Origin: Arthrobacter sp. KBS0702
GTDB taxonomy: Bacteria; Actinomycetota; Actinomycetes; Actinomycetales; Micrococcaceae
Reading direction: 5' to 3'
DNA length: 64,000 nucleotides
Assembly (NCBI RefSeq): GCF_005937985.2
Contig: NZ_CP042172.1
Coordinates: 3,224,001-3,288,000 of the forward strand
Shown: positions 8,207 through 16,917 of the stretch, one piece after another
Layout: each line of letters opens with the position of its first letter
Numbering within the stretch: the stretch's first letter is position 1
Notes under the pieces: generated by a model
The model's database searches: none
The model's input: the letters and a program-made list of their open reading frames with translations, nothing else
What the model was told of the DNA's origin: nothing
Position numbers and translations under genes: made by a program

Positions 8207-9001
8207 ATGCAAACCACGTCCAGCGGGACCACCTCCGCGGCCCGGGCTGCAGACGTTCTGATGGCCTTTGGCCGAAGGAACAGCGCCTTGGGCATTTCGG
8301 AGATTGCCCGCTCGACGGGACTGTCCAAGGCCGTGGTGCACCGCATCGTGTCAACGTTTGTGGAGCGTGGCCTCCTCACGTACGAAGCCTCGACGCGCCG
8401 GTACCGGCTCGGGCCGGCCGCAGTCACCCTCGGCGCCCGGGCGCTGGACACGTCGCCGCTGCGGCGGGCCGCCCGGGAGGCGCTAGTCGAACTCCAGCGC
8501 CAGACCGGCGAAACCGCCACGGTGTCGGCCCGGGTCCCGGGAGGCCGGGTCTACCTCGACCAGGTTGAGAGTACGCAGGAAATCAAGATGACGGTCGAGA
8601 TCGGCCGCTGTTTCGACCTGCACAGCGGCAGTTCCGGCCGCGCCATCCTGGCGTTCCTGTCCGAGGAGGAGCAGGAAGACATCCTCGCCCGGCCGCTTCC
8701 CCGCCAGACGGCCGCCACCGTGACGGATCCGGACGCCCTGCGCGCGGCGCTGCGCGAAGCACGCGCCTTGGGCATGTGCCATTCGGAAGGAGAGCGTCAG
8801 GAGGGCGCGGCGTCGTTGGCCGCCCCAGTGTTCTCGGCAGACGGCGACGTCGTCGGCTCCGTCTCCGTCTGCGGACCGAGCTACCGGATGACGGAAGAAA
8901 AACGCGCCCGCTACGAGGAAGCACTCCTCGAAGCAGCGTCCCGGGTTTCCCGCAATCTCGGCTATAACGCCCCGGGCGCCGGCCGCGAGGCGGCCTCATG
9001 A
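8207..9001 (+). CDS. IclR-family transcriptional regulator
   Basis: 264 residues from the ATG at 8207, which has GGGAG six bases upstream; an in-frame start at 8159 is possible but lies inside the presumed operator/promoter region. The N-terminal winged helix spans about residues 10-70 ('LGISEIARSTGLSKAVVHRIVSTF'). The C-terminal effector domain carries 'SGSSGRAILAFL' and 'EGERQEGAASLAAPVF', standard for the family. It is divergent from the flavoprotein operon and overlaps the CitE-like gene by 4 bases, so it probably controls both arms, responding to a small carboxylic acid. Confidence 0.93.
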   Translation: MQTTSSGTTSAARAADVLMAFGRRNSALGISEIARSTGLSKAVVHRIVSTFVERGLLTYEASTRRYRLGPAAVTLGARALDTSPLRRAAREALVELQRQTGETATVSARVPGGRVYLDQVESTQEIKMTVEIGRCFDLHSGSSGRAILAFLSEEEQEDILARPLPRQTAATVTDPDALRAALREARALGMCHSEGERQEGAASLAAPVFSADGDVVGSVSVCGPSYRMTEEKRARYEEALLEAASRVSRNLGYNAPGAGREAAS

Positions 9002-9819
9002 TCCCGCGCAGCTGGCTGTACGTTCCGGGCCATCGGGAGGACCGGATTGCCAAGGCCCTGCGGTCGGACGCCGACGCGGTCATCATTGATCTGGAGGACG
9101 CGGTGCCCTCTCCGGCCAAGGCGACCGCCCTGCAGAACACGCTTCGGGCCCTGGAGGCTTCCGCGGCGGACCGGGAGGTATGGGTCCGCCTGAACCCGCT
9201 GGACTCCGTGTGGTCAGCGCAGGAGCTGGAAAGCCTGGGGTGGCAGGGCCGGAAGCCCGACGGGGTCCGCATCGCCAAGGCAGAGGACCCCGAAGCCATC
9301 GCCCGGGCTGCCGACATCCTGGACTGCGACATGCACCTCTTGATCGAATCAGCGTCCGCCCTGCGGGATGCCACGCAGCTTGCCGGAGCCCACCACCGAG
9401 TCACAGGATTGGCCCTGGGCGAAGCGGATCTGGCCGCCGACCTCCGGGTGTCGCCCGAAGGACTGGACTGGGCGCGCGGCTGGATTGTCACCGCTGCCCG
9501 CTCCCACGGCCTCGCCTCTCCGGTCCAAAGCGTCTACACGGACGTCGCCGATCTTGACGGCCTGCGCCGCAGCAGCCTCCAGGGACGGCGGCAGGGCTTC
9601 TTCGGACGCACCGTGATCCACCCCCGCCAGATCGACGTCGTCAATCACGCGTTCACTCCCACTCCGGAGGAAGTGTCGCGCGCCGAGGGCGTTGTGGCCT
9701 TGGCCCAAACGTCCGCAGAGGCCGGGGAGACGGCCGTTCTCGACCCCGACGGGCGCTTCATAGATCCCGCCGTTGTGGAGAACGCCCGGCTCATCCTCGA
9801 CCTCGCCATCCGCGACTAA
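8998..9819 (+). CDS. CitE-like HpcH/HpaI lyase (acyl-CoA lyase/citramalyl-CoA lyase type)
   Basis: 273 residues. 'SWLYVPGHREDRIAKAL', 'AVIIDLEDAVP' (Mg-binding Glu-Asp), 'EVWVRLNP' and 'LLIESASAL' follow the CitE/malyl-CoA lyase pattern of a TIM-barrel Mg2+ enzyme. No citrate lyase alpha (CitF) or ACP (CitD) gene is near, so it is a stand-alone lyase acting on a beta-hydroxyacyl-CoA rather than part of the citrate lyase complex. With the family III CoA-transferase on the other arm it could form an activate-and-cleave pair of the Ict/Ccl kind. Start overlaps the iclR stop (ATGA). Confidence 0.9.
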   Translation: MIPRSWLYVPGHREDRIAKALRSDADAVIIDLEDAVPSPAKATALQNTLRALEASAADREVWVRLNPLDSVWSAQELESLGWQGRKPDGVRIAKAEDPEAIARAADILDCDMHLLIESASALRDATQLAGAHHRVTGLALGEADLAADLRVSPEGLDWARGWIVTAARSHGLASPVQSVYTDVADLDGLRRSSLQGRRQGFFGRTVIHPRQIDVVNHAFTPTPEEVSRAEGVVALAQTSAEAGETAVLDPDGRFIDPAVVENARLILDLAIRD

Positions 9820-9837
9820 TCCCTTTTGAGGAGACCC

Positions 9838-10674
9838 ATGCAAAACCTCACCACTTCCACCACCGACGCCCTGCTGAACGCCGTCACCGGAAGCACCCAG
9901 GACGTTATCGAACTAGGTCACCCGCACTTCACCGGGATGCCCAGCTCCCCCAACCACCCAGGGTTCCGGATGACGCTGATCCGCAGGCACGGCGACATGG
10001 TCCGGCCCGACGGCGGGTCAGCCTCCAACGAAATCATCGTCACCGGTGGCCACGTCGGCACCCACGTCGATGCCCTCTCCCACGTCAGCCACGAGGGAAT
10101 GCTCCACGGCGGGGTCGACGCAGAGGAAGCGCAGCGCGGCGGAAAGTTCTCCCAGCTCGGGGCCGACAAGATCCCCTTCCTGCTCCGGCGCGGCCTGCTC
10201 CTGGACATCGCCAAACTTCACGGCGTGGACGCCCTCGATGCCGGCCAGGCAGTGACCGTGGATGATCTCAAGGATGCCGCGGCCGCCGCCGGAGTCACCC
10301 CCGGGGAGGGTGACGTGGTGCTGATCCGGACCGGATGGGCACGGCACTTCGACGACCCCGCACGCTATCTGGGACAAACGGACGGCGTGCCGGGGCCCGA
10401 TGTCGAAGCCGGCCGCTGGCTGGCCTCGGCCGGGATCGTCGCCGCCGGCGCCGACACCACCGCCTTCGAGCACATCCCCGCCGGTCAAGGCCACAGCGTG
10501 CTTCCCGTACACCGGGTGATGCTGGTGGAGAATGGCATCCACATCATCGAACACCTCAATCTTGAGGACGCCTCCCGGTACGGCCTGACTGAGTTCACCT
10601 TCGTCATGGCGCCGCTGCGGATCACCGGCGGAACGGGTTCGCCGATCCGCCCGGTCGCGGTGGTTTCCCGATGA
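9838..10674 (+). CDS. Cyclase-family metal-dependent hydrolase (kynurenine formamidase-like)
   Basis: 278 residues from the ATG at 9838, preceded by GAGGAG at the right distance; a TTG at 9826 would overlap that site. 'VTGGHVGTHVDALSHVSHEG' (about residues 66-85) is the HxGTHxD...H metal motif of PF04199. The 'DVVLIRTGW' and 'ADTTAFEH' stretches also fit. Members hydrolyse formamides, cyclic amides or lactones such as isatin and formylkynurenine. In this cluster a second ring- or amide-opening step beside the hydantoinase-like enzyme is plausible. The next gene overlaps by 4 bases. Confidence 0.9.
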   Translation: MQNLTTSTTDALLNAVTGSTQDVIELGHPHFTGMPSSPNHPGFRMTLIRRHGDMVRPDGGSASNEIIVTGGHVGTHVDALSHVSHEGMLHGGVDAEEAQRGGKFSQLGADKIPFLLRRGLLLDIAKLHGVDALDAGQAVTVDDLKDAAAAAGVTPGEGDVVLIRTGWARHFDDPARYLGQTDGVPGPDVEAGRWLASAGIVAAGADTTAFEHIPAGQGHSVLPVHRVMLVENGIHIIEHLNLEDASRYGLTEFTFVMAPLRITGGTGSPIRPVAVVSR

Positions 10675-12089
10675 GCCGCCACGACCTCACCGGCACCGTC
10701 GTCGGCCGGCTGGCCGCACTGGCGGACCATACCCGGCAGGACGGGCTGGGCCCGGAACTGCGCAAAGATGTCGCCCGCCGGGTTTTGGACCTCCTGGGCA
10801 ACTCGCTCGCGGCCCACGACCAGCCTTCCGCCGCCGCCGTCATCGGCGTCGCCAACGGTTGGGGCGGCAACCCGGATGCCACCGCGATCGGGACCGGCCG
10901 CCGTTTTCCCGCCGCGACCGCCGGCCTGGTCAACGGCACGTTGGCCCACTCCATGGACTCGGACGACACCCACCTCCCTTCGGTCCTGCACCCCTCTGCC
11001 TCCGTCATTCCTGCAGCCCTGGCGGTCGCAGAGGCCACCGGAGCCAGTGGCGCCGCGTTGCTGGACGCCGCCGGCGTCGGAATCGAGATCACGGTGCGGC
11101 TCGGCATGGGCGGCTACGACGAGGACCTGGGGAACTCGGAGTTTTTCGAGCGGGGCCAGCACGCCACCTCGATCTGCGGCGCGGTTGGCTCCGCGGCCGC
11201 GGCCGCGACGCTCTACGGGCTCGACGCCGAGGGCATCGCGGACGCCATGGGCATCGCGGCCAGTTTCGGTGCCGGACTTCTCGAGGCGAACCGGACCGGT
11301 GGCACCGTCAAGCGGGCCCACTGCGGGTGGGCGGCTCATTCCGGAATTACGGCCGCGGAGCTGGCCCGCCACGGACTGACAGGGCCACCGACGGTGATCG
11401 AGGGCCGTTTCGGCTTCCTGCACGCCTTCTGCGGCGACCGGGCAGACGCCGCCAAGGTGGTCGAAGGACTCGGTGAGCAATGGGAGCTGCCGGGGATCTT
11501 CTTCAAGCCGTATCCCTGCAACCACTTCACCCAGGCGGGCATCGACGCCGCTCGTGAGGTCCGTGCCCGCGGCATCAACCCGGATGACATTATCGATATT
11601 GAGTTGGGTGTTCCCGCCCCAGTGCTGCGCACCATCGCCGAACCCAGGGAATCCAAGGCGCGGCCCGAATCCGGGTACCACGCCGCCTTCTCCGGACCGT
11701 TCACTGTGGCCCGGGCGCTCCTCGGGGGTTCCGGCCTCGGCGTCGGGCACCACGACTTCACCGATGCCATGGCAAAGGACCCGGAGACGCTGCGGCTGGC
11801 CGCACTCGTCCGGTGCTCTGCCGACGAGCGCAGCGGAAAGATCTACCCGCATCAGTTCCCCGCCGTGCTGCGCGTCAACACCAAGGATGGGGAATGGCAC
11901 GAGGCCCGGGTGGAGTTCAACCGCGGCGGCCCGACTAACCCCCTGAGCGATGACGAACTGGCCGAGAAGTTCCGCCTCAACGTTGGCGACCGTCGGCCTG
12001 CCGAGGACGCGGACCGGGTCGCGGCGTTCGCCCTAGGCCTTGCGGACGCGTCGTCTGTCGCCGAGCTTATGGCCGCCGTCCGGGACTAA
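10671..12089 (+). CDS. MmgE/PrpD-family protein
   Basis: 472 residues, normal family length. The N-terminal helical region contains 'HSMDSDDTHLPSVLHPSASV' (about residues 90-110), the family's active-site segment with two histidines and the Asp cluster. 'FFKPYPCNHFTQAGIDAA' (about residues 278-295) is also typical. The family includes 2-methylcitrate dehydratase, cis-aconitate decarboxylase and iminodisuccinate epimerase, so the activity here could be dehydration, decarboxylation or epimerisation of a di- or tricarboxylate. It is the last gene of the right arm and is followed by a hairpin. Confidence 0.9.
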   Translation: MSRHDLTGTVVGRLAALADHTRQDGLGPELRKDVARRVLDLLGNSLAAHDQPSAAAVIGVANGWGGNPDATAIGTGRRFPAATAGLVNGTLAHSMDSDDTHLPSVLHPSASVIPAALAVAEATGASGAALLDAAGVGIEITVRLGMGGYDEDLGNSEFFERGQHATSICGAVGSAAAAATLYGLDAEGIADAMGIAASFGAGLLEANRTGGTVKRAHCGWAAHSGITAAELARHGLTGPPTVIEGRFGFLHAFCGDRADAAKVVEGLGEQWELPGIFFKPYPCNHFTQAGIDAAREVRARGINPDDIIDIELGVPAPVLRTIAEPRESKARPESGYHAAFSGPFTVARALLGGSGLGVGHHDFTDAMAKDPETLRLAALVRCSADERSGKIYPHQFPAVLRVNTKDGEWHEARVEFNRGGPTNPLSDDELAEKFRLNVGDRRPAEDADRVAAFALGLADASSVAELMAAVRD

Positions 12090-12105
12090 GCGGAGGCCGG
12101 CAAAC

Positions 12106-12138
12106 GCAGCGGCCCGCACCCTTGGGGGTGCGGGCTGC
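12106..12138 (+). terminator. Hairpin after the MmgE/PrpD gene
   Basis: GCCCGCACCC (12112-12121) pairs perfectly with GGGTGCGGGC (12126-12135) around TTGG, with GCA/TGC extending the stem. It starts 17 bases past the stop. There is no U-tract, as is common in actinobacterial terminators. Confidence 0.7.
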
Positions 12139-12179
12139 CGCCGTCGTCTGCAGCGACGTGGGTGTCGACCAGTTGTCAG

Positions 12180-13223
12180 TTACTTCAGGCCAATTACGCG
12201 CTTCAGCAGCCCCAGCCACCAAGGGGCAGACGCATCAGTTGAAGGTGTCACTGGCAAGACCCTTTCGCTGGCATTCGCGCCTCGCAGCAGCTGAAGGAAT
12301 TCTCGTTCTCCCAGGACGGTTATTTGCTGGCCAAGTGCCATGTAATCAAGGGCTTTGCGCTCCTTGCCGGTATTGCCTAAATCCCTGGCCGATGCCGAGT
12401 GCGTCGAATCTGATCGCCCGATGACGATGTATGTCGTCTTCTTGGTCACTCCCTGCCGGTTGACGGCACCGCATTCTGCAACCGCGGTCATCGCACCAAG
12501 CCGCGAGAAATTCTGCAGCTCGCCCGTGAAACAAAAAGTGTGACCAAAAAAGGGATGGGTTGGATCGGCGGCTGGATTGGGCTGAGGCAAGTCAGCTAGG
12601 CGAAGGGGCTGCGGATTATTGTCAGTCTGCGCGCCTGACAGAGGTCGCGCTTGAGCTGCCCGCGACGCTTTGTTGCTCTTCGCACCGATAGGCGCAGCCC
12701 ACATCTCGCCCAGAGACTGATGCCGCCGCATACGGGCAATGGCAAGCACAACACTGGCGCAGGCGAGCGCGTCCGCCCCGGCCTCGTGATGCTGAAAGCG
12801 CGGAAGTTCCAAATGTTCAGTAACGTCATTCAATTTGTGGCGCGGAAGCTCTAAGTGCCCACGGGCGAGCTCCAGCGCACAATAGAAATCATGCCGGGGC
12901 AGGTCAACTCCGGTCGCTTCAGAGGCAGCCCTCATGACGCTCGCATCGAAACTCGCGTTGTATGCAACGAAGTTGCCGCCAGCGGCGAATCTGAAGATGA
13001 GGGCGAGCGACTCCTCCCAACTCCGCGCAGTCGCAACGTCGTGTGGCCGGATGCCGTGAATGCCGACATTACGGGCGTCAAAGTGATCCAGACCCCTTGG
13101 GGGTTTGATCAGCCATGACGCCCGCTCGACTATCTCCCCGTTTTCGACCTTCGCCAAACCGACGGAGCAAACTGAACCCCGTTGACTGTTGGCCGTCTCA
13201 AAGTCGATGGCAGTGAAGCTCAT
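12180..13223 (-). CDS. DnaQ-like 3'-5' exonuclease with C-terminal BRCT domain
   Basis: 347 residues from the ATG at 13223 ('MSFTAIDFETAN'); the open frame extends to 13340 but the added residues look non-coding. The DEDDh exonuclease spans about residues 1-165: ExoI 'AIDFETA', ExoII 'VAYNASFDASVM', ExoIII 'HHEAGADALAC'. A variable linker leads to a BRCT domain (about 235-320) with 'GHTFCFTGEL' and 'GAVNRQGVTKKTTYIVIG', as at the end of NAD-dependent ligase. The combination suggests a repair or proofreading nuclease recruited to DNA ends or nicks. It stands alone, and no operon partner is evident. Confidence 0.88.
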   Translation of the reverse strand: MSFTAIDFETANSQRGSVCSVGLAKVENGEIVERASWLIKPPRGLDHFDARNVGIHGIRPHDVATARSWEESLALIFRFAAGGNFVAYNASFDASVMRAASEATGVDLPRHDFYCALELARGHLELPRHKLNDVTEHLELPRFQHHEAGADALACASVVLAIARMRRHQSLGEMWAAPIGAKSNKASRAAQARPLSGAQTDNNPQPLRLADLPQPNPAADPTHPFFGHTFCFTGELQNFSRLGAMTAVAECGAVNRQGVTKKTTYIVIGRSDSTHSASARDLGNTGKERKALDYMALGQQITVLGEREFLQLLRGANASERVLPVTPSTDASAPWWLGLLKRVIGLK

Positions 13224-13415
13224 TTCTCTCACGGACTGTCCCCTATCTTCCGCGTACCGCGACAAGGACGAAGAACAGCGTCCTCGCCAAGGCGACAGAC
13301 GGAGCAGGGCCGGGTGATAGGTCAAGCAAGGTTCCCCCAATGGTCAAATGACAGTTCTCGAACGGTACCAGCCCGCACCGACAAGACTTATTGCGGAGCT
13401 TCCGGAGCTCCTGCC

Positions 13416-15419
13416 CTATTTCGCCCAGTCGTCGTCGCCGTACGCCCGTCCGCGGAAGTGCGCACGGAGGTACTCCCCGACGACGGCGGCACCCAGGTCT
13501 CCGGCGTCGGGCGCCACCACCCGGCCGTCAATCCGGCGGGCCATCCGGGCGACGAACCGTTCCAGGCCCGGGTCGTTGCCGAGCCGGAAGAACGTGGCTT
13601 GGACGCCGGCGCGGCCCAGCCGGTCCAGCTCGGCGACGGTCACGCGGATGGTCTCCGGGTCCGGCGGATACGAGAACCAGGACTCGCCGTCGGCCTCCAG
13701 GTGCGCGGTGGGTTCGCCGTCGGTCACCACCAGCAGGACCGGCTGCATCGACGGGTGCTGGCGGAAGAACCTGCCCGCCAGCAGGAGCCCGTGGTGCAGG
13801 TTGGTGCCCTGTTCCCGCAGCGCGGGCAGGGCGGTGAGCTCGCCGATGTCCATGGTCTGTGCGTAGCGGCCGAACGTGATCAGCTGCAGCCGGTCGCCGC
13901 GGAACTTGGTGGACACGAGGTGGTGCAGGGCGAGCGCGGTGCGTTTCATCGGCACCCAGCGCCCCTCCGCGGCCATCGAGAAGGACACGTCCACCAACAG
14001 CGCGACGGCGGCCTGAGTGCGCGCCTCGGTTTCCGTGACCTCGATGTCGTCCACGGCCAGGCGCAGGCCGTGGCGCGGGTCCCCGCCGTCGGCGATGGTG
14101 CGGCGGATCGCGTTGGTGATGGTGCGGGTGACGTCCCACGGTTCGGCGTCGCCGAACTCCCACGGCCGGCTGGAGCCGGTCTGCTCCCCCGCCGCCCCGG
14201 CAACGCGCGTGTCCCGGCGACCCTGACGGCCGGAGAGCTGCTTGGCGGTGTCGCGCAGCAGCGACCGGCCCAGCCGGCGCATGGCCTGCGGGGAGAGCTT
14301 CAGGTCGCCGTCGGCGCCGCGCTGCAGGAAGCCGCCGTCGTGCATGGCCCGCTCAATCTCCGCCAGGGTGCGGGCGGACACCGCCGCGTCCTGCCCCAGC
14401 TGGCGGGCGAGGGCGTCCAGGTCCAGGTCGTCCAGGCGGGAGCCGTTGTAGGACTGCGAGAGCTGTTCGGCGAGTTCGTCCAGTTCGGCGAGGTCCTGCA
14501 GCACGCCGGTGCCGTCGCCGAGCCCCAGCCCCTCCTCGCCCTCGAAGCGTTCGGAGCCGGACCAGTCCTCCCCCGGGCGCAGCGCCTGCAGGTTGGCATC
14601 GAGTTGGCCCAGCTGTGCCATAAGCTCCGGCGAGCCGAACGCCTGGGCGGAGAGGCGCATCAGTTCCTCGCGCTGCTCGGCGGACATGGACTGCATGAGC
14701 CGCTGGGCGGCAGCCGCGCGCTGGGCGAGCGCGTCGATCAGCTCCTCGACCGACTGCGGGTTCTCCGGGAAGAACTGGCCGTGCTTGGCCATGAACTCAT
14801 GGAAGTCCGCATCCGTGTCCTCGCCGCGGCGGTGCTTGTCGAGCAGCTCGTTGAGGTCGGCCAGCATCTCGGCCACGGCGGCGCGGTCCTCTTCCGTGGC
14901 GCCCTCGAGCGCCTCCTTCATCCCGGCGAACCGCTGGTCCAGGATTTCGCGGCCCAGCAGGTCCTTGATCTGCTCGTAGGCCTCGCGGGCGGTGCTGGAC
15001 TGCCAGTCGTAGGAGGCGAGCTCCTTGACCGCGGCCGCCGTGGATTTGGGCAGGTTCTGCAGCTGCATCTCCCGGAAGGCGCGGTCCGTGTCGTCCATCC
15101 GGACGTCGCGGGCCAGCTGTTTGCGCTCCTCCAGCACCGCGGTCTCCAGCAGTTTCTGCACCTCGTTGAGGGTGCCGTCCAGCTTGTGCTGGCCCAGCAG
15201 GTCCTTGCGCCGCTGCTGGACCCGGCCGGCGAGGTCGTCGAGTCCTTCCCGGTTCCGGCCGCCGCGGCGCAGGTACTCCTGCAGGGCATGCCGGGGCGAG
15301 TAGCCGGCCATCACGTCCTCGGCGACGGCGTCCAGCGCCTCCGCCAGGTCCACCGGCGGCGCGAGCGGATCCGGCCCGCCCGCGTAGCGGCTGTAGCGGG
15401 ACCGGTGGTGAGCGGTCAT
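13416..15419 (-). CDS. VWA-domain protein of the MoxR-associated (CoxE/BatA-like) type
   Basis: 667 residues. A long acidic, helical N-terminal half (about 1-460) is followed by a von Willebrand A domain (about 460-650) with a MIDAS motif 'LLVDVSFSM' (DxSxS). A conserved 'LITFGRYA' strand and a 'VLLVVTDGEPTAH' strand follow. It starts 18 bases after the MoxR-like ATPase on the same strand. Such pairs act as chaperone-like machines that insert metals or remodel target proteins; the target here is not known. No signal peptide is present, so it is cytoplasmic. Confidence 0.88.
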   Translation of the reverse strand: MTAHHRSRYSRYAGGPDPLAPPVDLAEALDAVAEDVMAGYSPRHALQEYLRRGGRNREGLDDLAGRVQQRRKDLLGQHKLDGTLNEVQKLLETAVLEERKQLARDVRMDDTDRAFREMQLQNLPKSTAAAVKELASYDWQSSTAREAYEQIKDLLGREILDQRFAGMKEALEGATEEDRAAVAEMLADLNELLDKHRRGEDTDADFHEFMAKHGQFFPENPQSVEELIDALAQRAAAAQRLMQSMSAEQREELMRLSAQAFGSPELMAQLGQLDANLQALRPGEDWSGSERFEGEEGLGLGDGTGVLQDLAELDELAEQLSQSYNGSRLDDLDLDALARQLGQDAAVSARTLAEIERAMHDGGFLQRGADGDLKLSPQAMRRLGRSLLRDTAKQLSGRQGRRDTRVAGAAGEQTGSSRPWEFGDAEPWDVTRTITNAIRRTIADGGDPRHGLRLAVDDIEVTETEARTQAAVALLVDVSFSMAAEGRWVPMKRTALALHHLVSTKFRGDRLQLITFGRYAQTMDIGELTALPALREQGTNLHHGLLLAGRFFRQHPSMQPVLLVVTDGEPTAHLEADGESWFSYPPDPETIRVTVAELDRLGRAGVQATFFRLGNDPGLERFVARMARRIDGRVVAPDAGDLGAAVVGEYLRAHFRGRAYGDDDWAK

Positions 15420-15437
15420 GGGCCCTCCTTGGCTGCG

Positions 15438-16826
15438 TTACCCGTAGACGGTCGCCTCGTCGTCGGAATCCTTGGAGATCCGCCGGGCGAGGTAGAGGCC
15501 TTCCAGGGCCAGTTCGACGGCGGCGGCGAGCTGCCCGTCGTTTTCCGCGCCGAGGCGCTCCCCGATGTCGTCGTAGAGGCTGGACCCGTTAAGCGACGGG
15601 AGGTTGTCGAGGAACTCCCGCGCCGTGACCAGTTCCCCGGTGGTGACAGTGGTGTGGCCGTCGAGGGCGGCGACGAGGTCGCCCATGTCGAGGCCGTGGA
15701 AGTGCGCCCTGACGGCTTCGGCGGTGGCCATCCGCAGCAGGTGGTCCAGGATGTCCTGTTCCCGGCCTTCCTCGCCGGATTCGAACTCGATCTTCCCGGC
15801 AAGTACTTCCACGGCGGCGTCCAGGTCGATGATGCGGGCGACGGCCTCATCCTCGCCGCGCACGCTGGCCCGGCGCAGGGCCGCCGCGGCGACCGTTTCG
15901 GCGCCGGCGATCGCGAACCGCGCGGACACCCCGGAGGTCTGGTTGATCGCCGGGGACTGCCGCAGCGCCCGGGTGTAGCGGGCCAGGATCTCGAGGATGA
16001 CGGGCGGGACGCCGGCCACCAGGTGGCCTTCCTGCCGGATGACCGCCACCTCGTCGTCGAGCTCGATCGGGTAATGGGTGCGGATCTCGGCGCCGAAGCG
16101 GTCCCTCAGCGGCGTGATGATCCGGCCCCGGTTCGTGTAGTCCTCCGGGTTGGCGGACGCGACCACCAGGACGTCCAGCGGCAGCCGCAGCACGTAGCCG
16201 CGGATCTGGATGTCGCGTTCCTCCATCACGTTGAGCATGGAGACCTGGATCCGCTCGGCGAGGTCGGGGAGTTCATTGATGGCGATGATGCCGCGGTTGG
16301 AGCGCGGGACCAGGCCGTAGTGGATGGTTTCCGGATCACCCAGACGGCGGCCCTCGGCCACCCGCATCGGGTCGACGTCGCCGATCAAGTCCGCGACGGA
16401 GGTGTCCGGCGTCGCGAGCTTTTCGACGTAGCGTTCGGAGCGGTGCCGCCACGCCACCCGCAGCCGGTCCCCCTCGGTGAGGGCGCGGGCGCGGGAGTGC
16501 TCGGTGAGGGGTTCGTAGGGGTGTTCGTTCAGTTCCGAGTCCTCGATCACCGGCGACCACTCGTCCAGCAGCCCGGCCAGGGTCCGCAGCAGCCGGGTCT
16601 TGCCTTGGCCGCGTTCGCCGAGCAGGACGACGTCGTGCCCGGCAAGCAGGGCGCGTTCGAGCTGGGGCAGAACGGTGCGGCTGAAGCCGAACATCCCGGG
16701 CCAGGGGTCGCGGCCGGCGGCGAGCGCGGCGAGCAGATTGTCGCGGATTTCGCCGCGCAGGTCCTTGTGAACGTGGCCGGAGGCACGCAGTTCACCAACA
16801 GTGAAGATTTCGGGGCGATCACTCAC
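15438..16826 (-). CDS. MoxR/ChlI-type AAA+ ATPase
   Basis: About 462 residues. Walker A 'LLGERGQGKTRLLRTL', a Walker B-region 'NRGIIAINELPDL' and 'SMLNVMEERDIQIRGY' are characteristic of magnesium-chelatase-like AAA+ proteins. The start is uncertain. GTG at 16826 begins 'SDRPEIFTVGELRASGHVH', where homology is expected, but GGAGG sits only one base before it. An ATG at 16880 is the alternative and would leave 37 bases to the divergent phosphatase start. The gene is coupled to the VWA gene downstream and probably works with it. Confidence 0.88.
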   Translation of the reverse strand: MSDRPEIFTVGELRASGHVHKDLRGEIRDNLLAALAAGRDPWPGMFGFSRTVLPQLERALLAGHDVVLLGERGQGKTRLLRTLAGLLDEWSPVIEDSELNEHPYEPLTEHSRARALTEGDRLRVAWRHRSERYVEKLATPDTSVADLIGDVDPMRVAEGRRLGDPETIHYGLVPRSNRGIIAINELPDLAERIQVSMLNVMEERDIQIRGYVLRLPLDVLVVASANPEDYTNRGRIITPLRDRFGAEIRTHYPIELDDEVAVIRQEGHLVAGVPPVILEILARYTRALRQSPAINQTSGVSARFAIAGAETVAAAALRRASVRGEDEAVARIIDLDAAVEVLAGKIEFESGEEGREQDILDHLLRMATAEAVRAHFHGLDMGDLVAALDGHTTVTTGELVTAREFLDNLPSLNGSSLYDDIGERLGAENDGQLAAAVELALEGLYLARRISKDSDDEATVYG

Positions 16827-16917
16827 TCCTCCACCGTAGACCTCGGCTGTGGGGGAATCGAGGGATTTCTTGAGATTCATGCGCACTGGGCGTCTGGGCG
16901 GCCTACGCTGGATTCTG

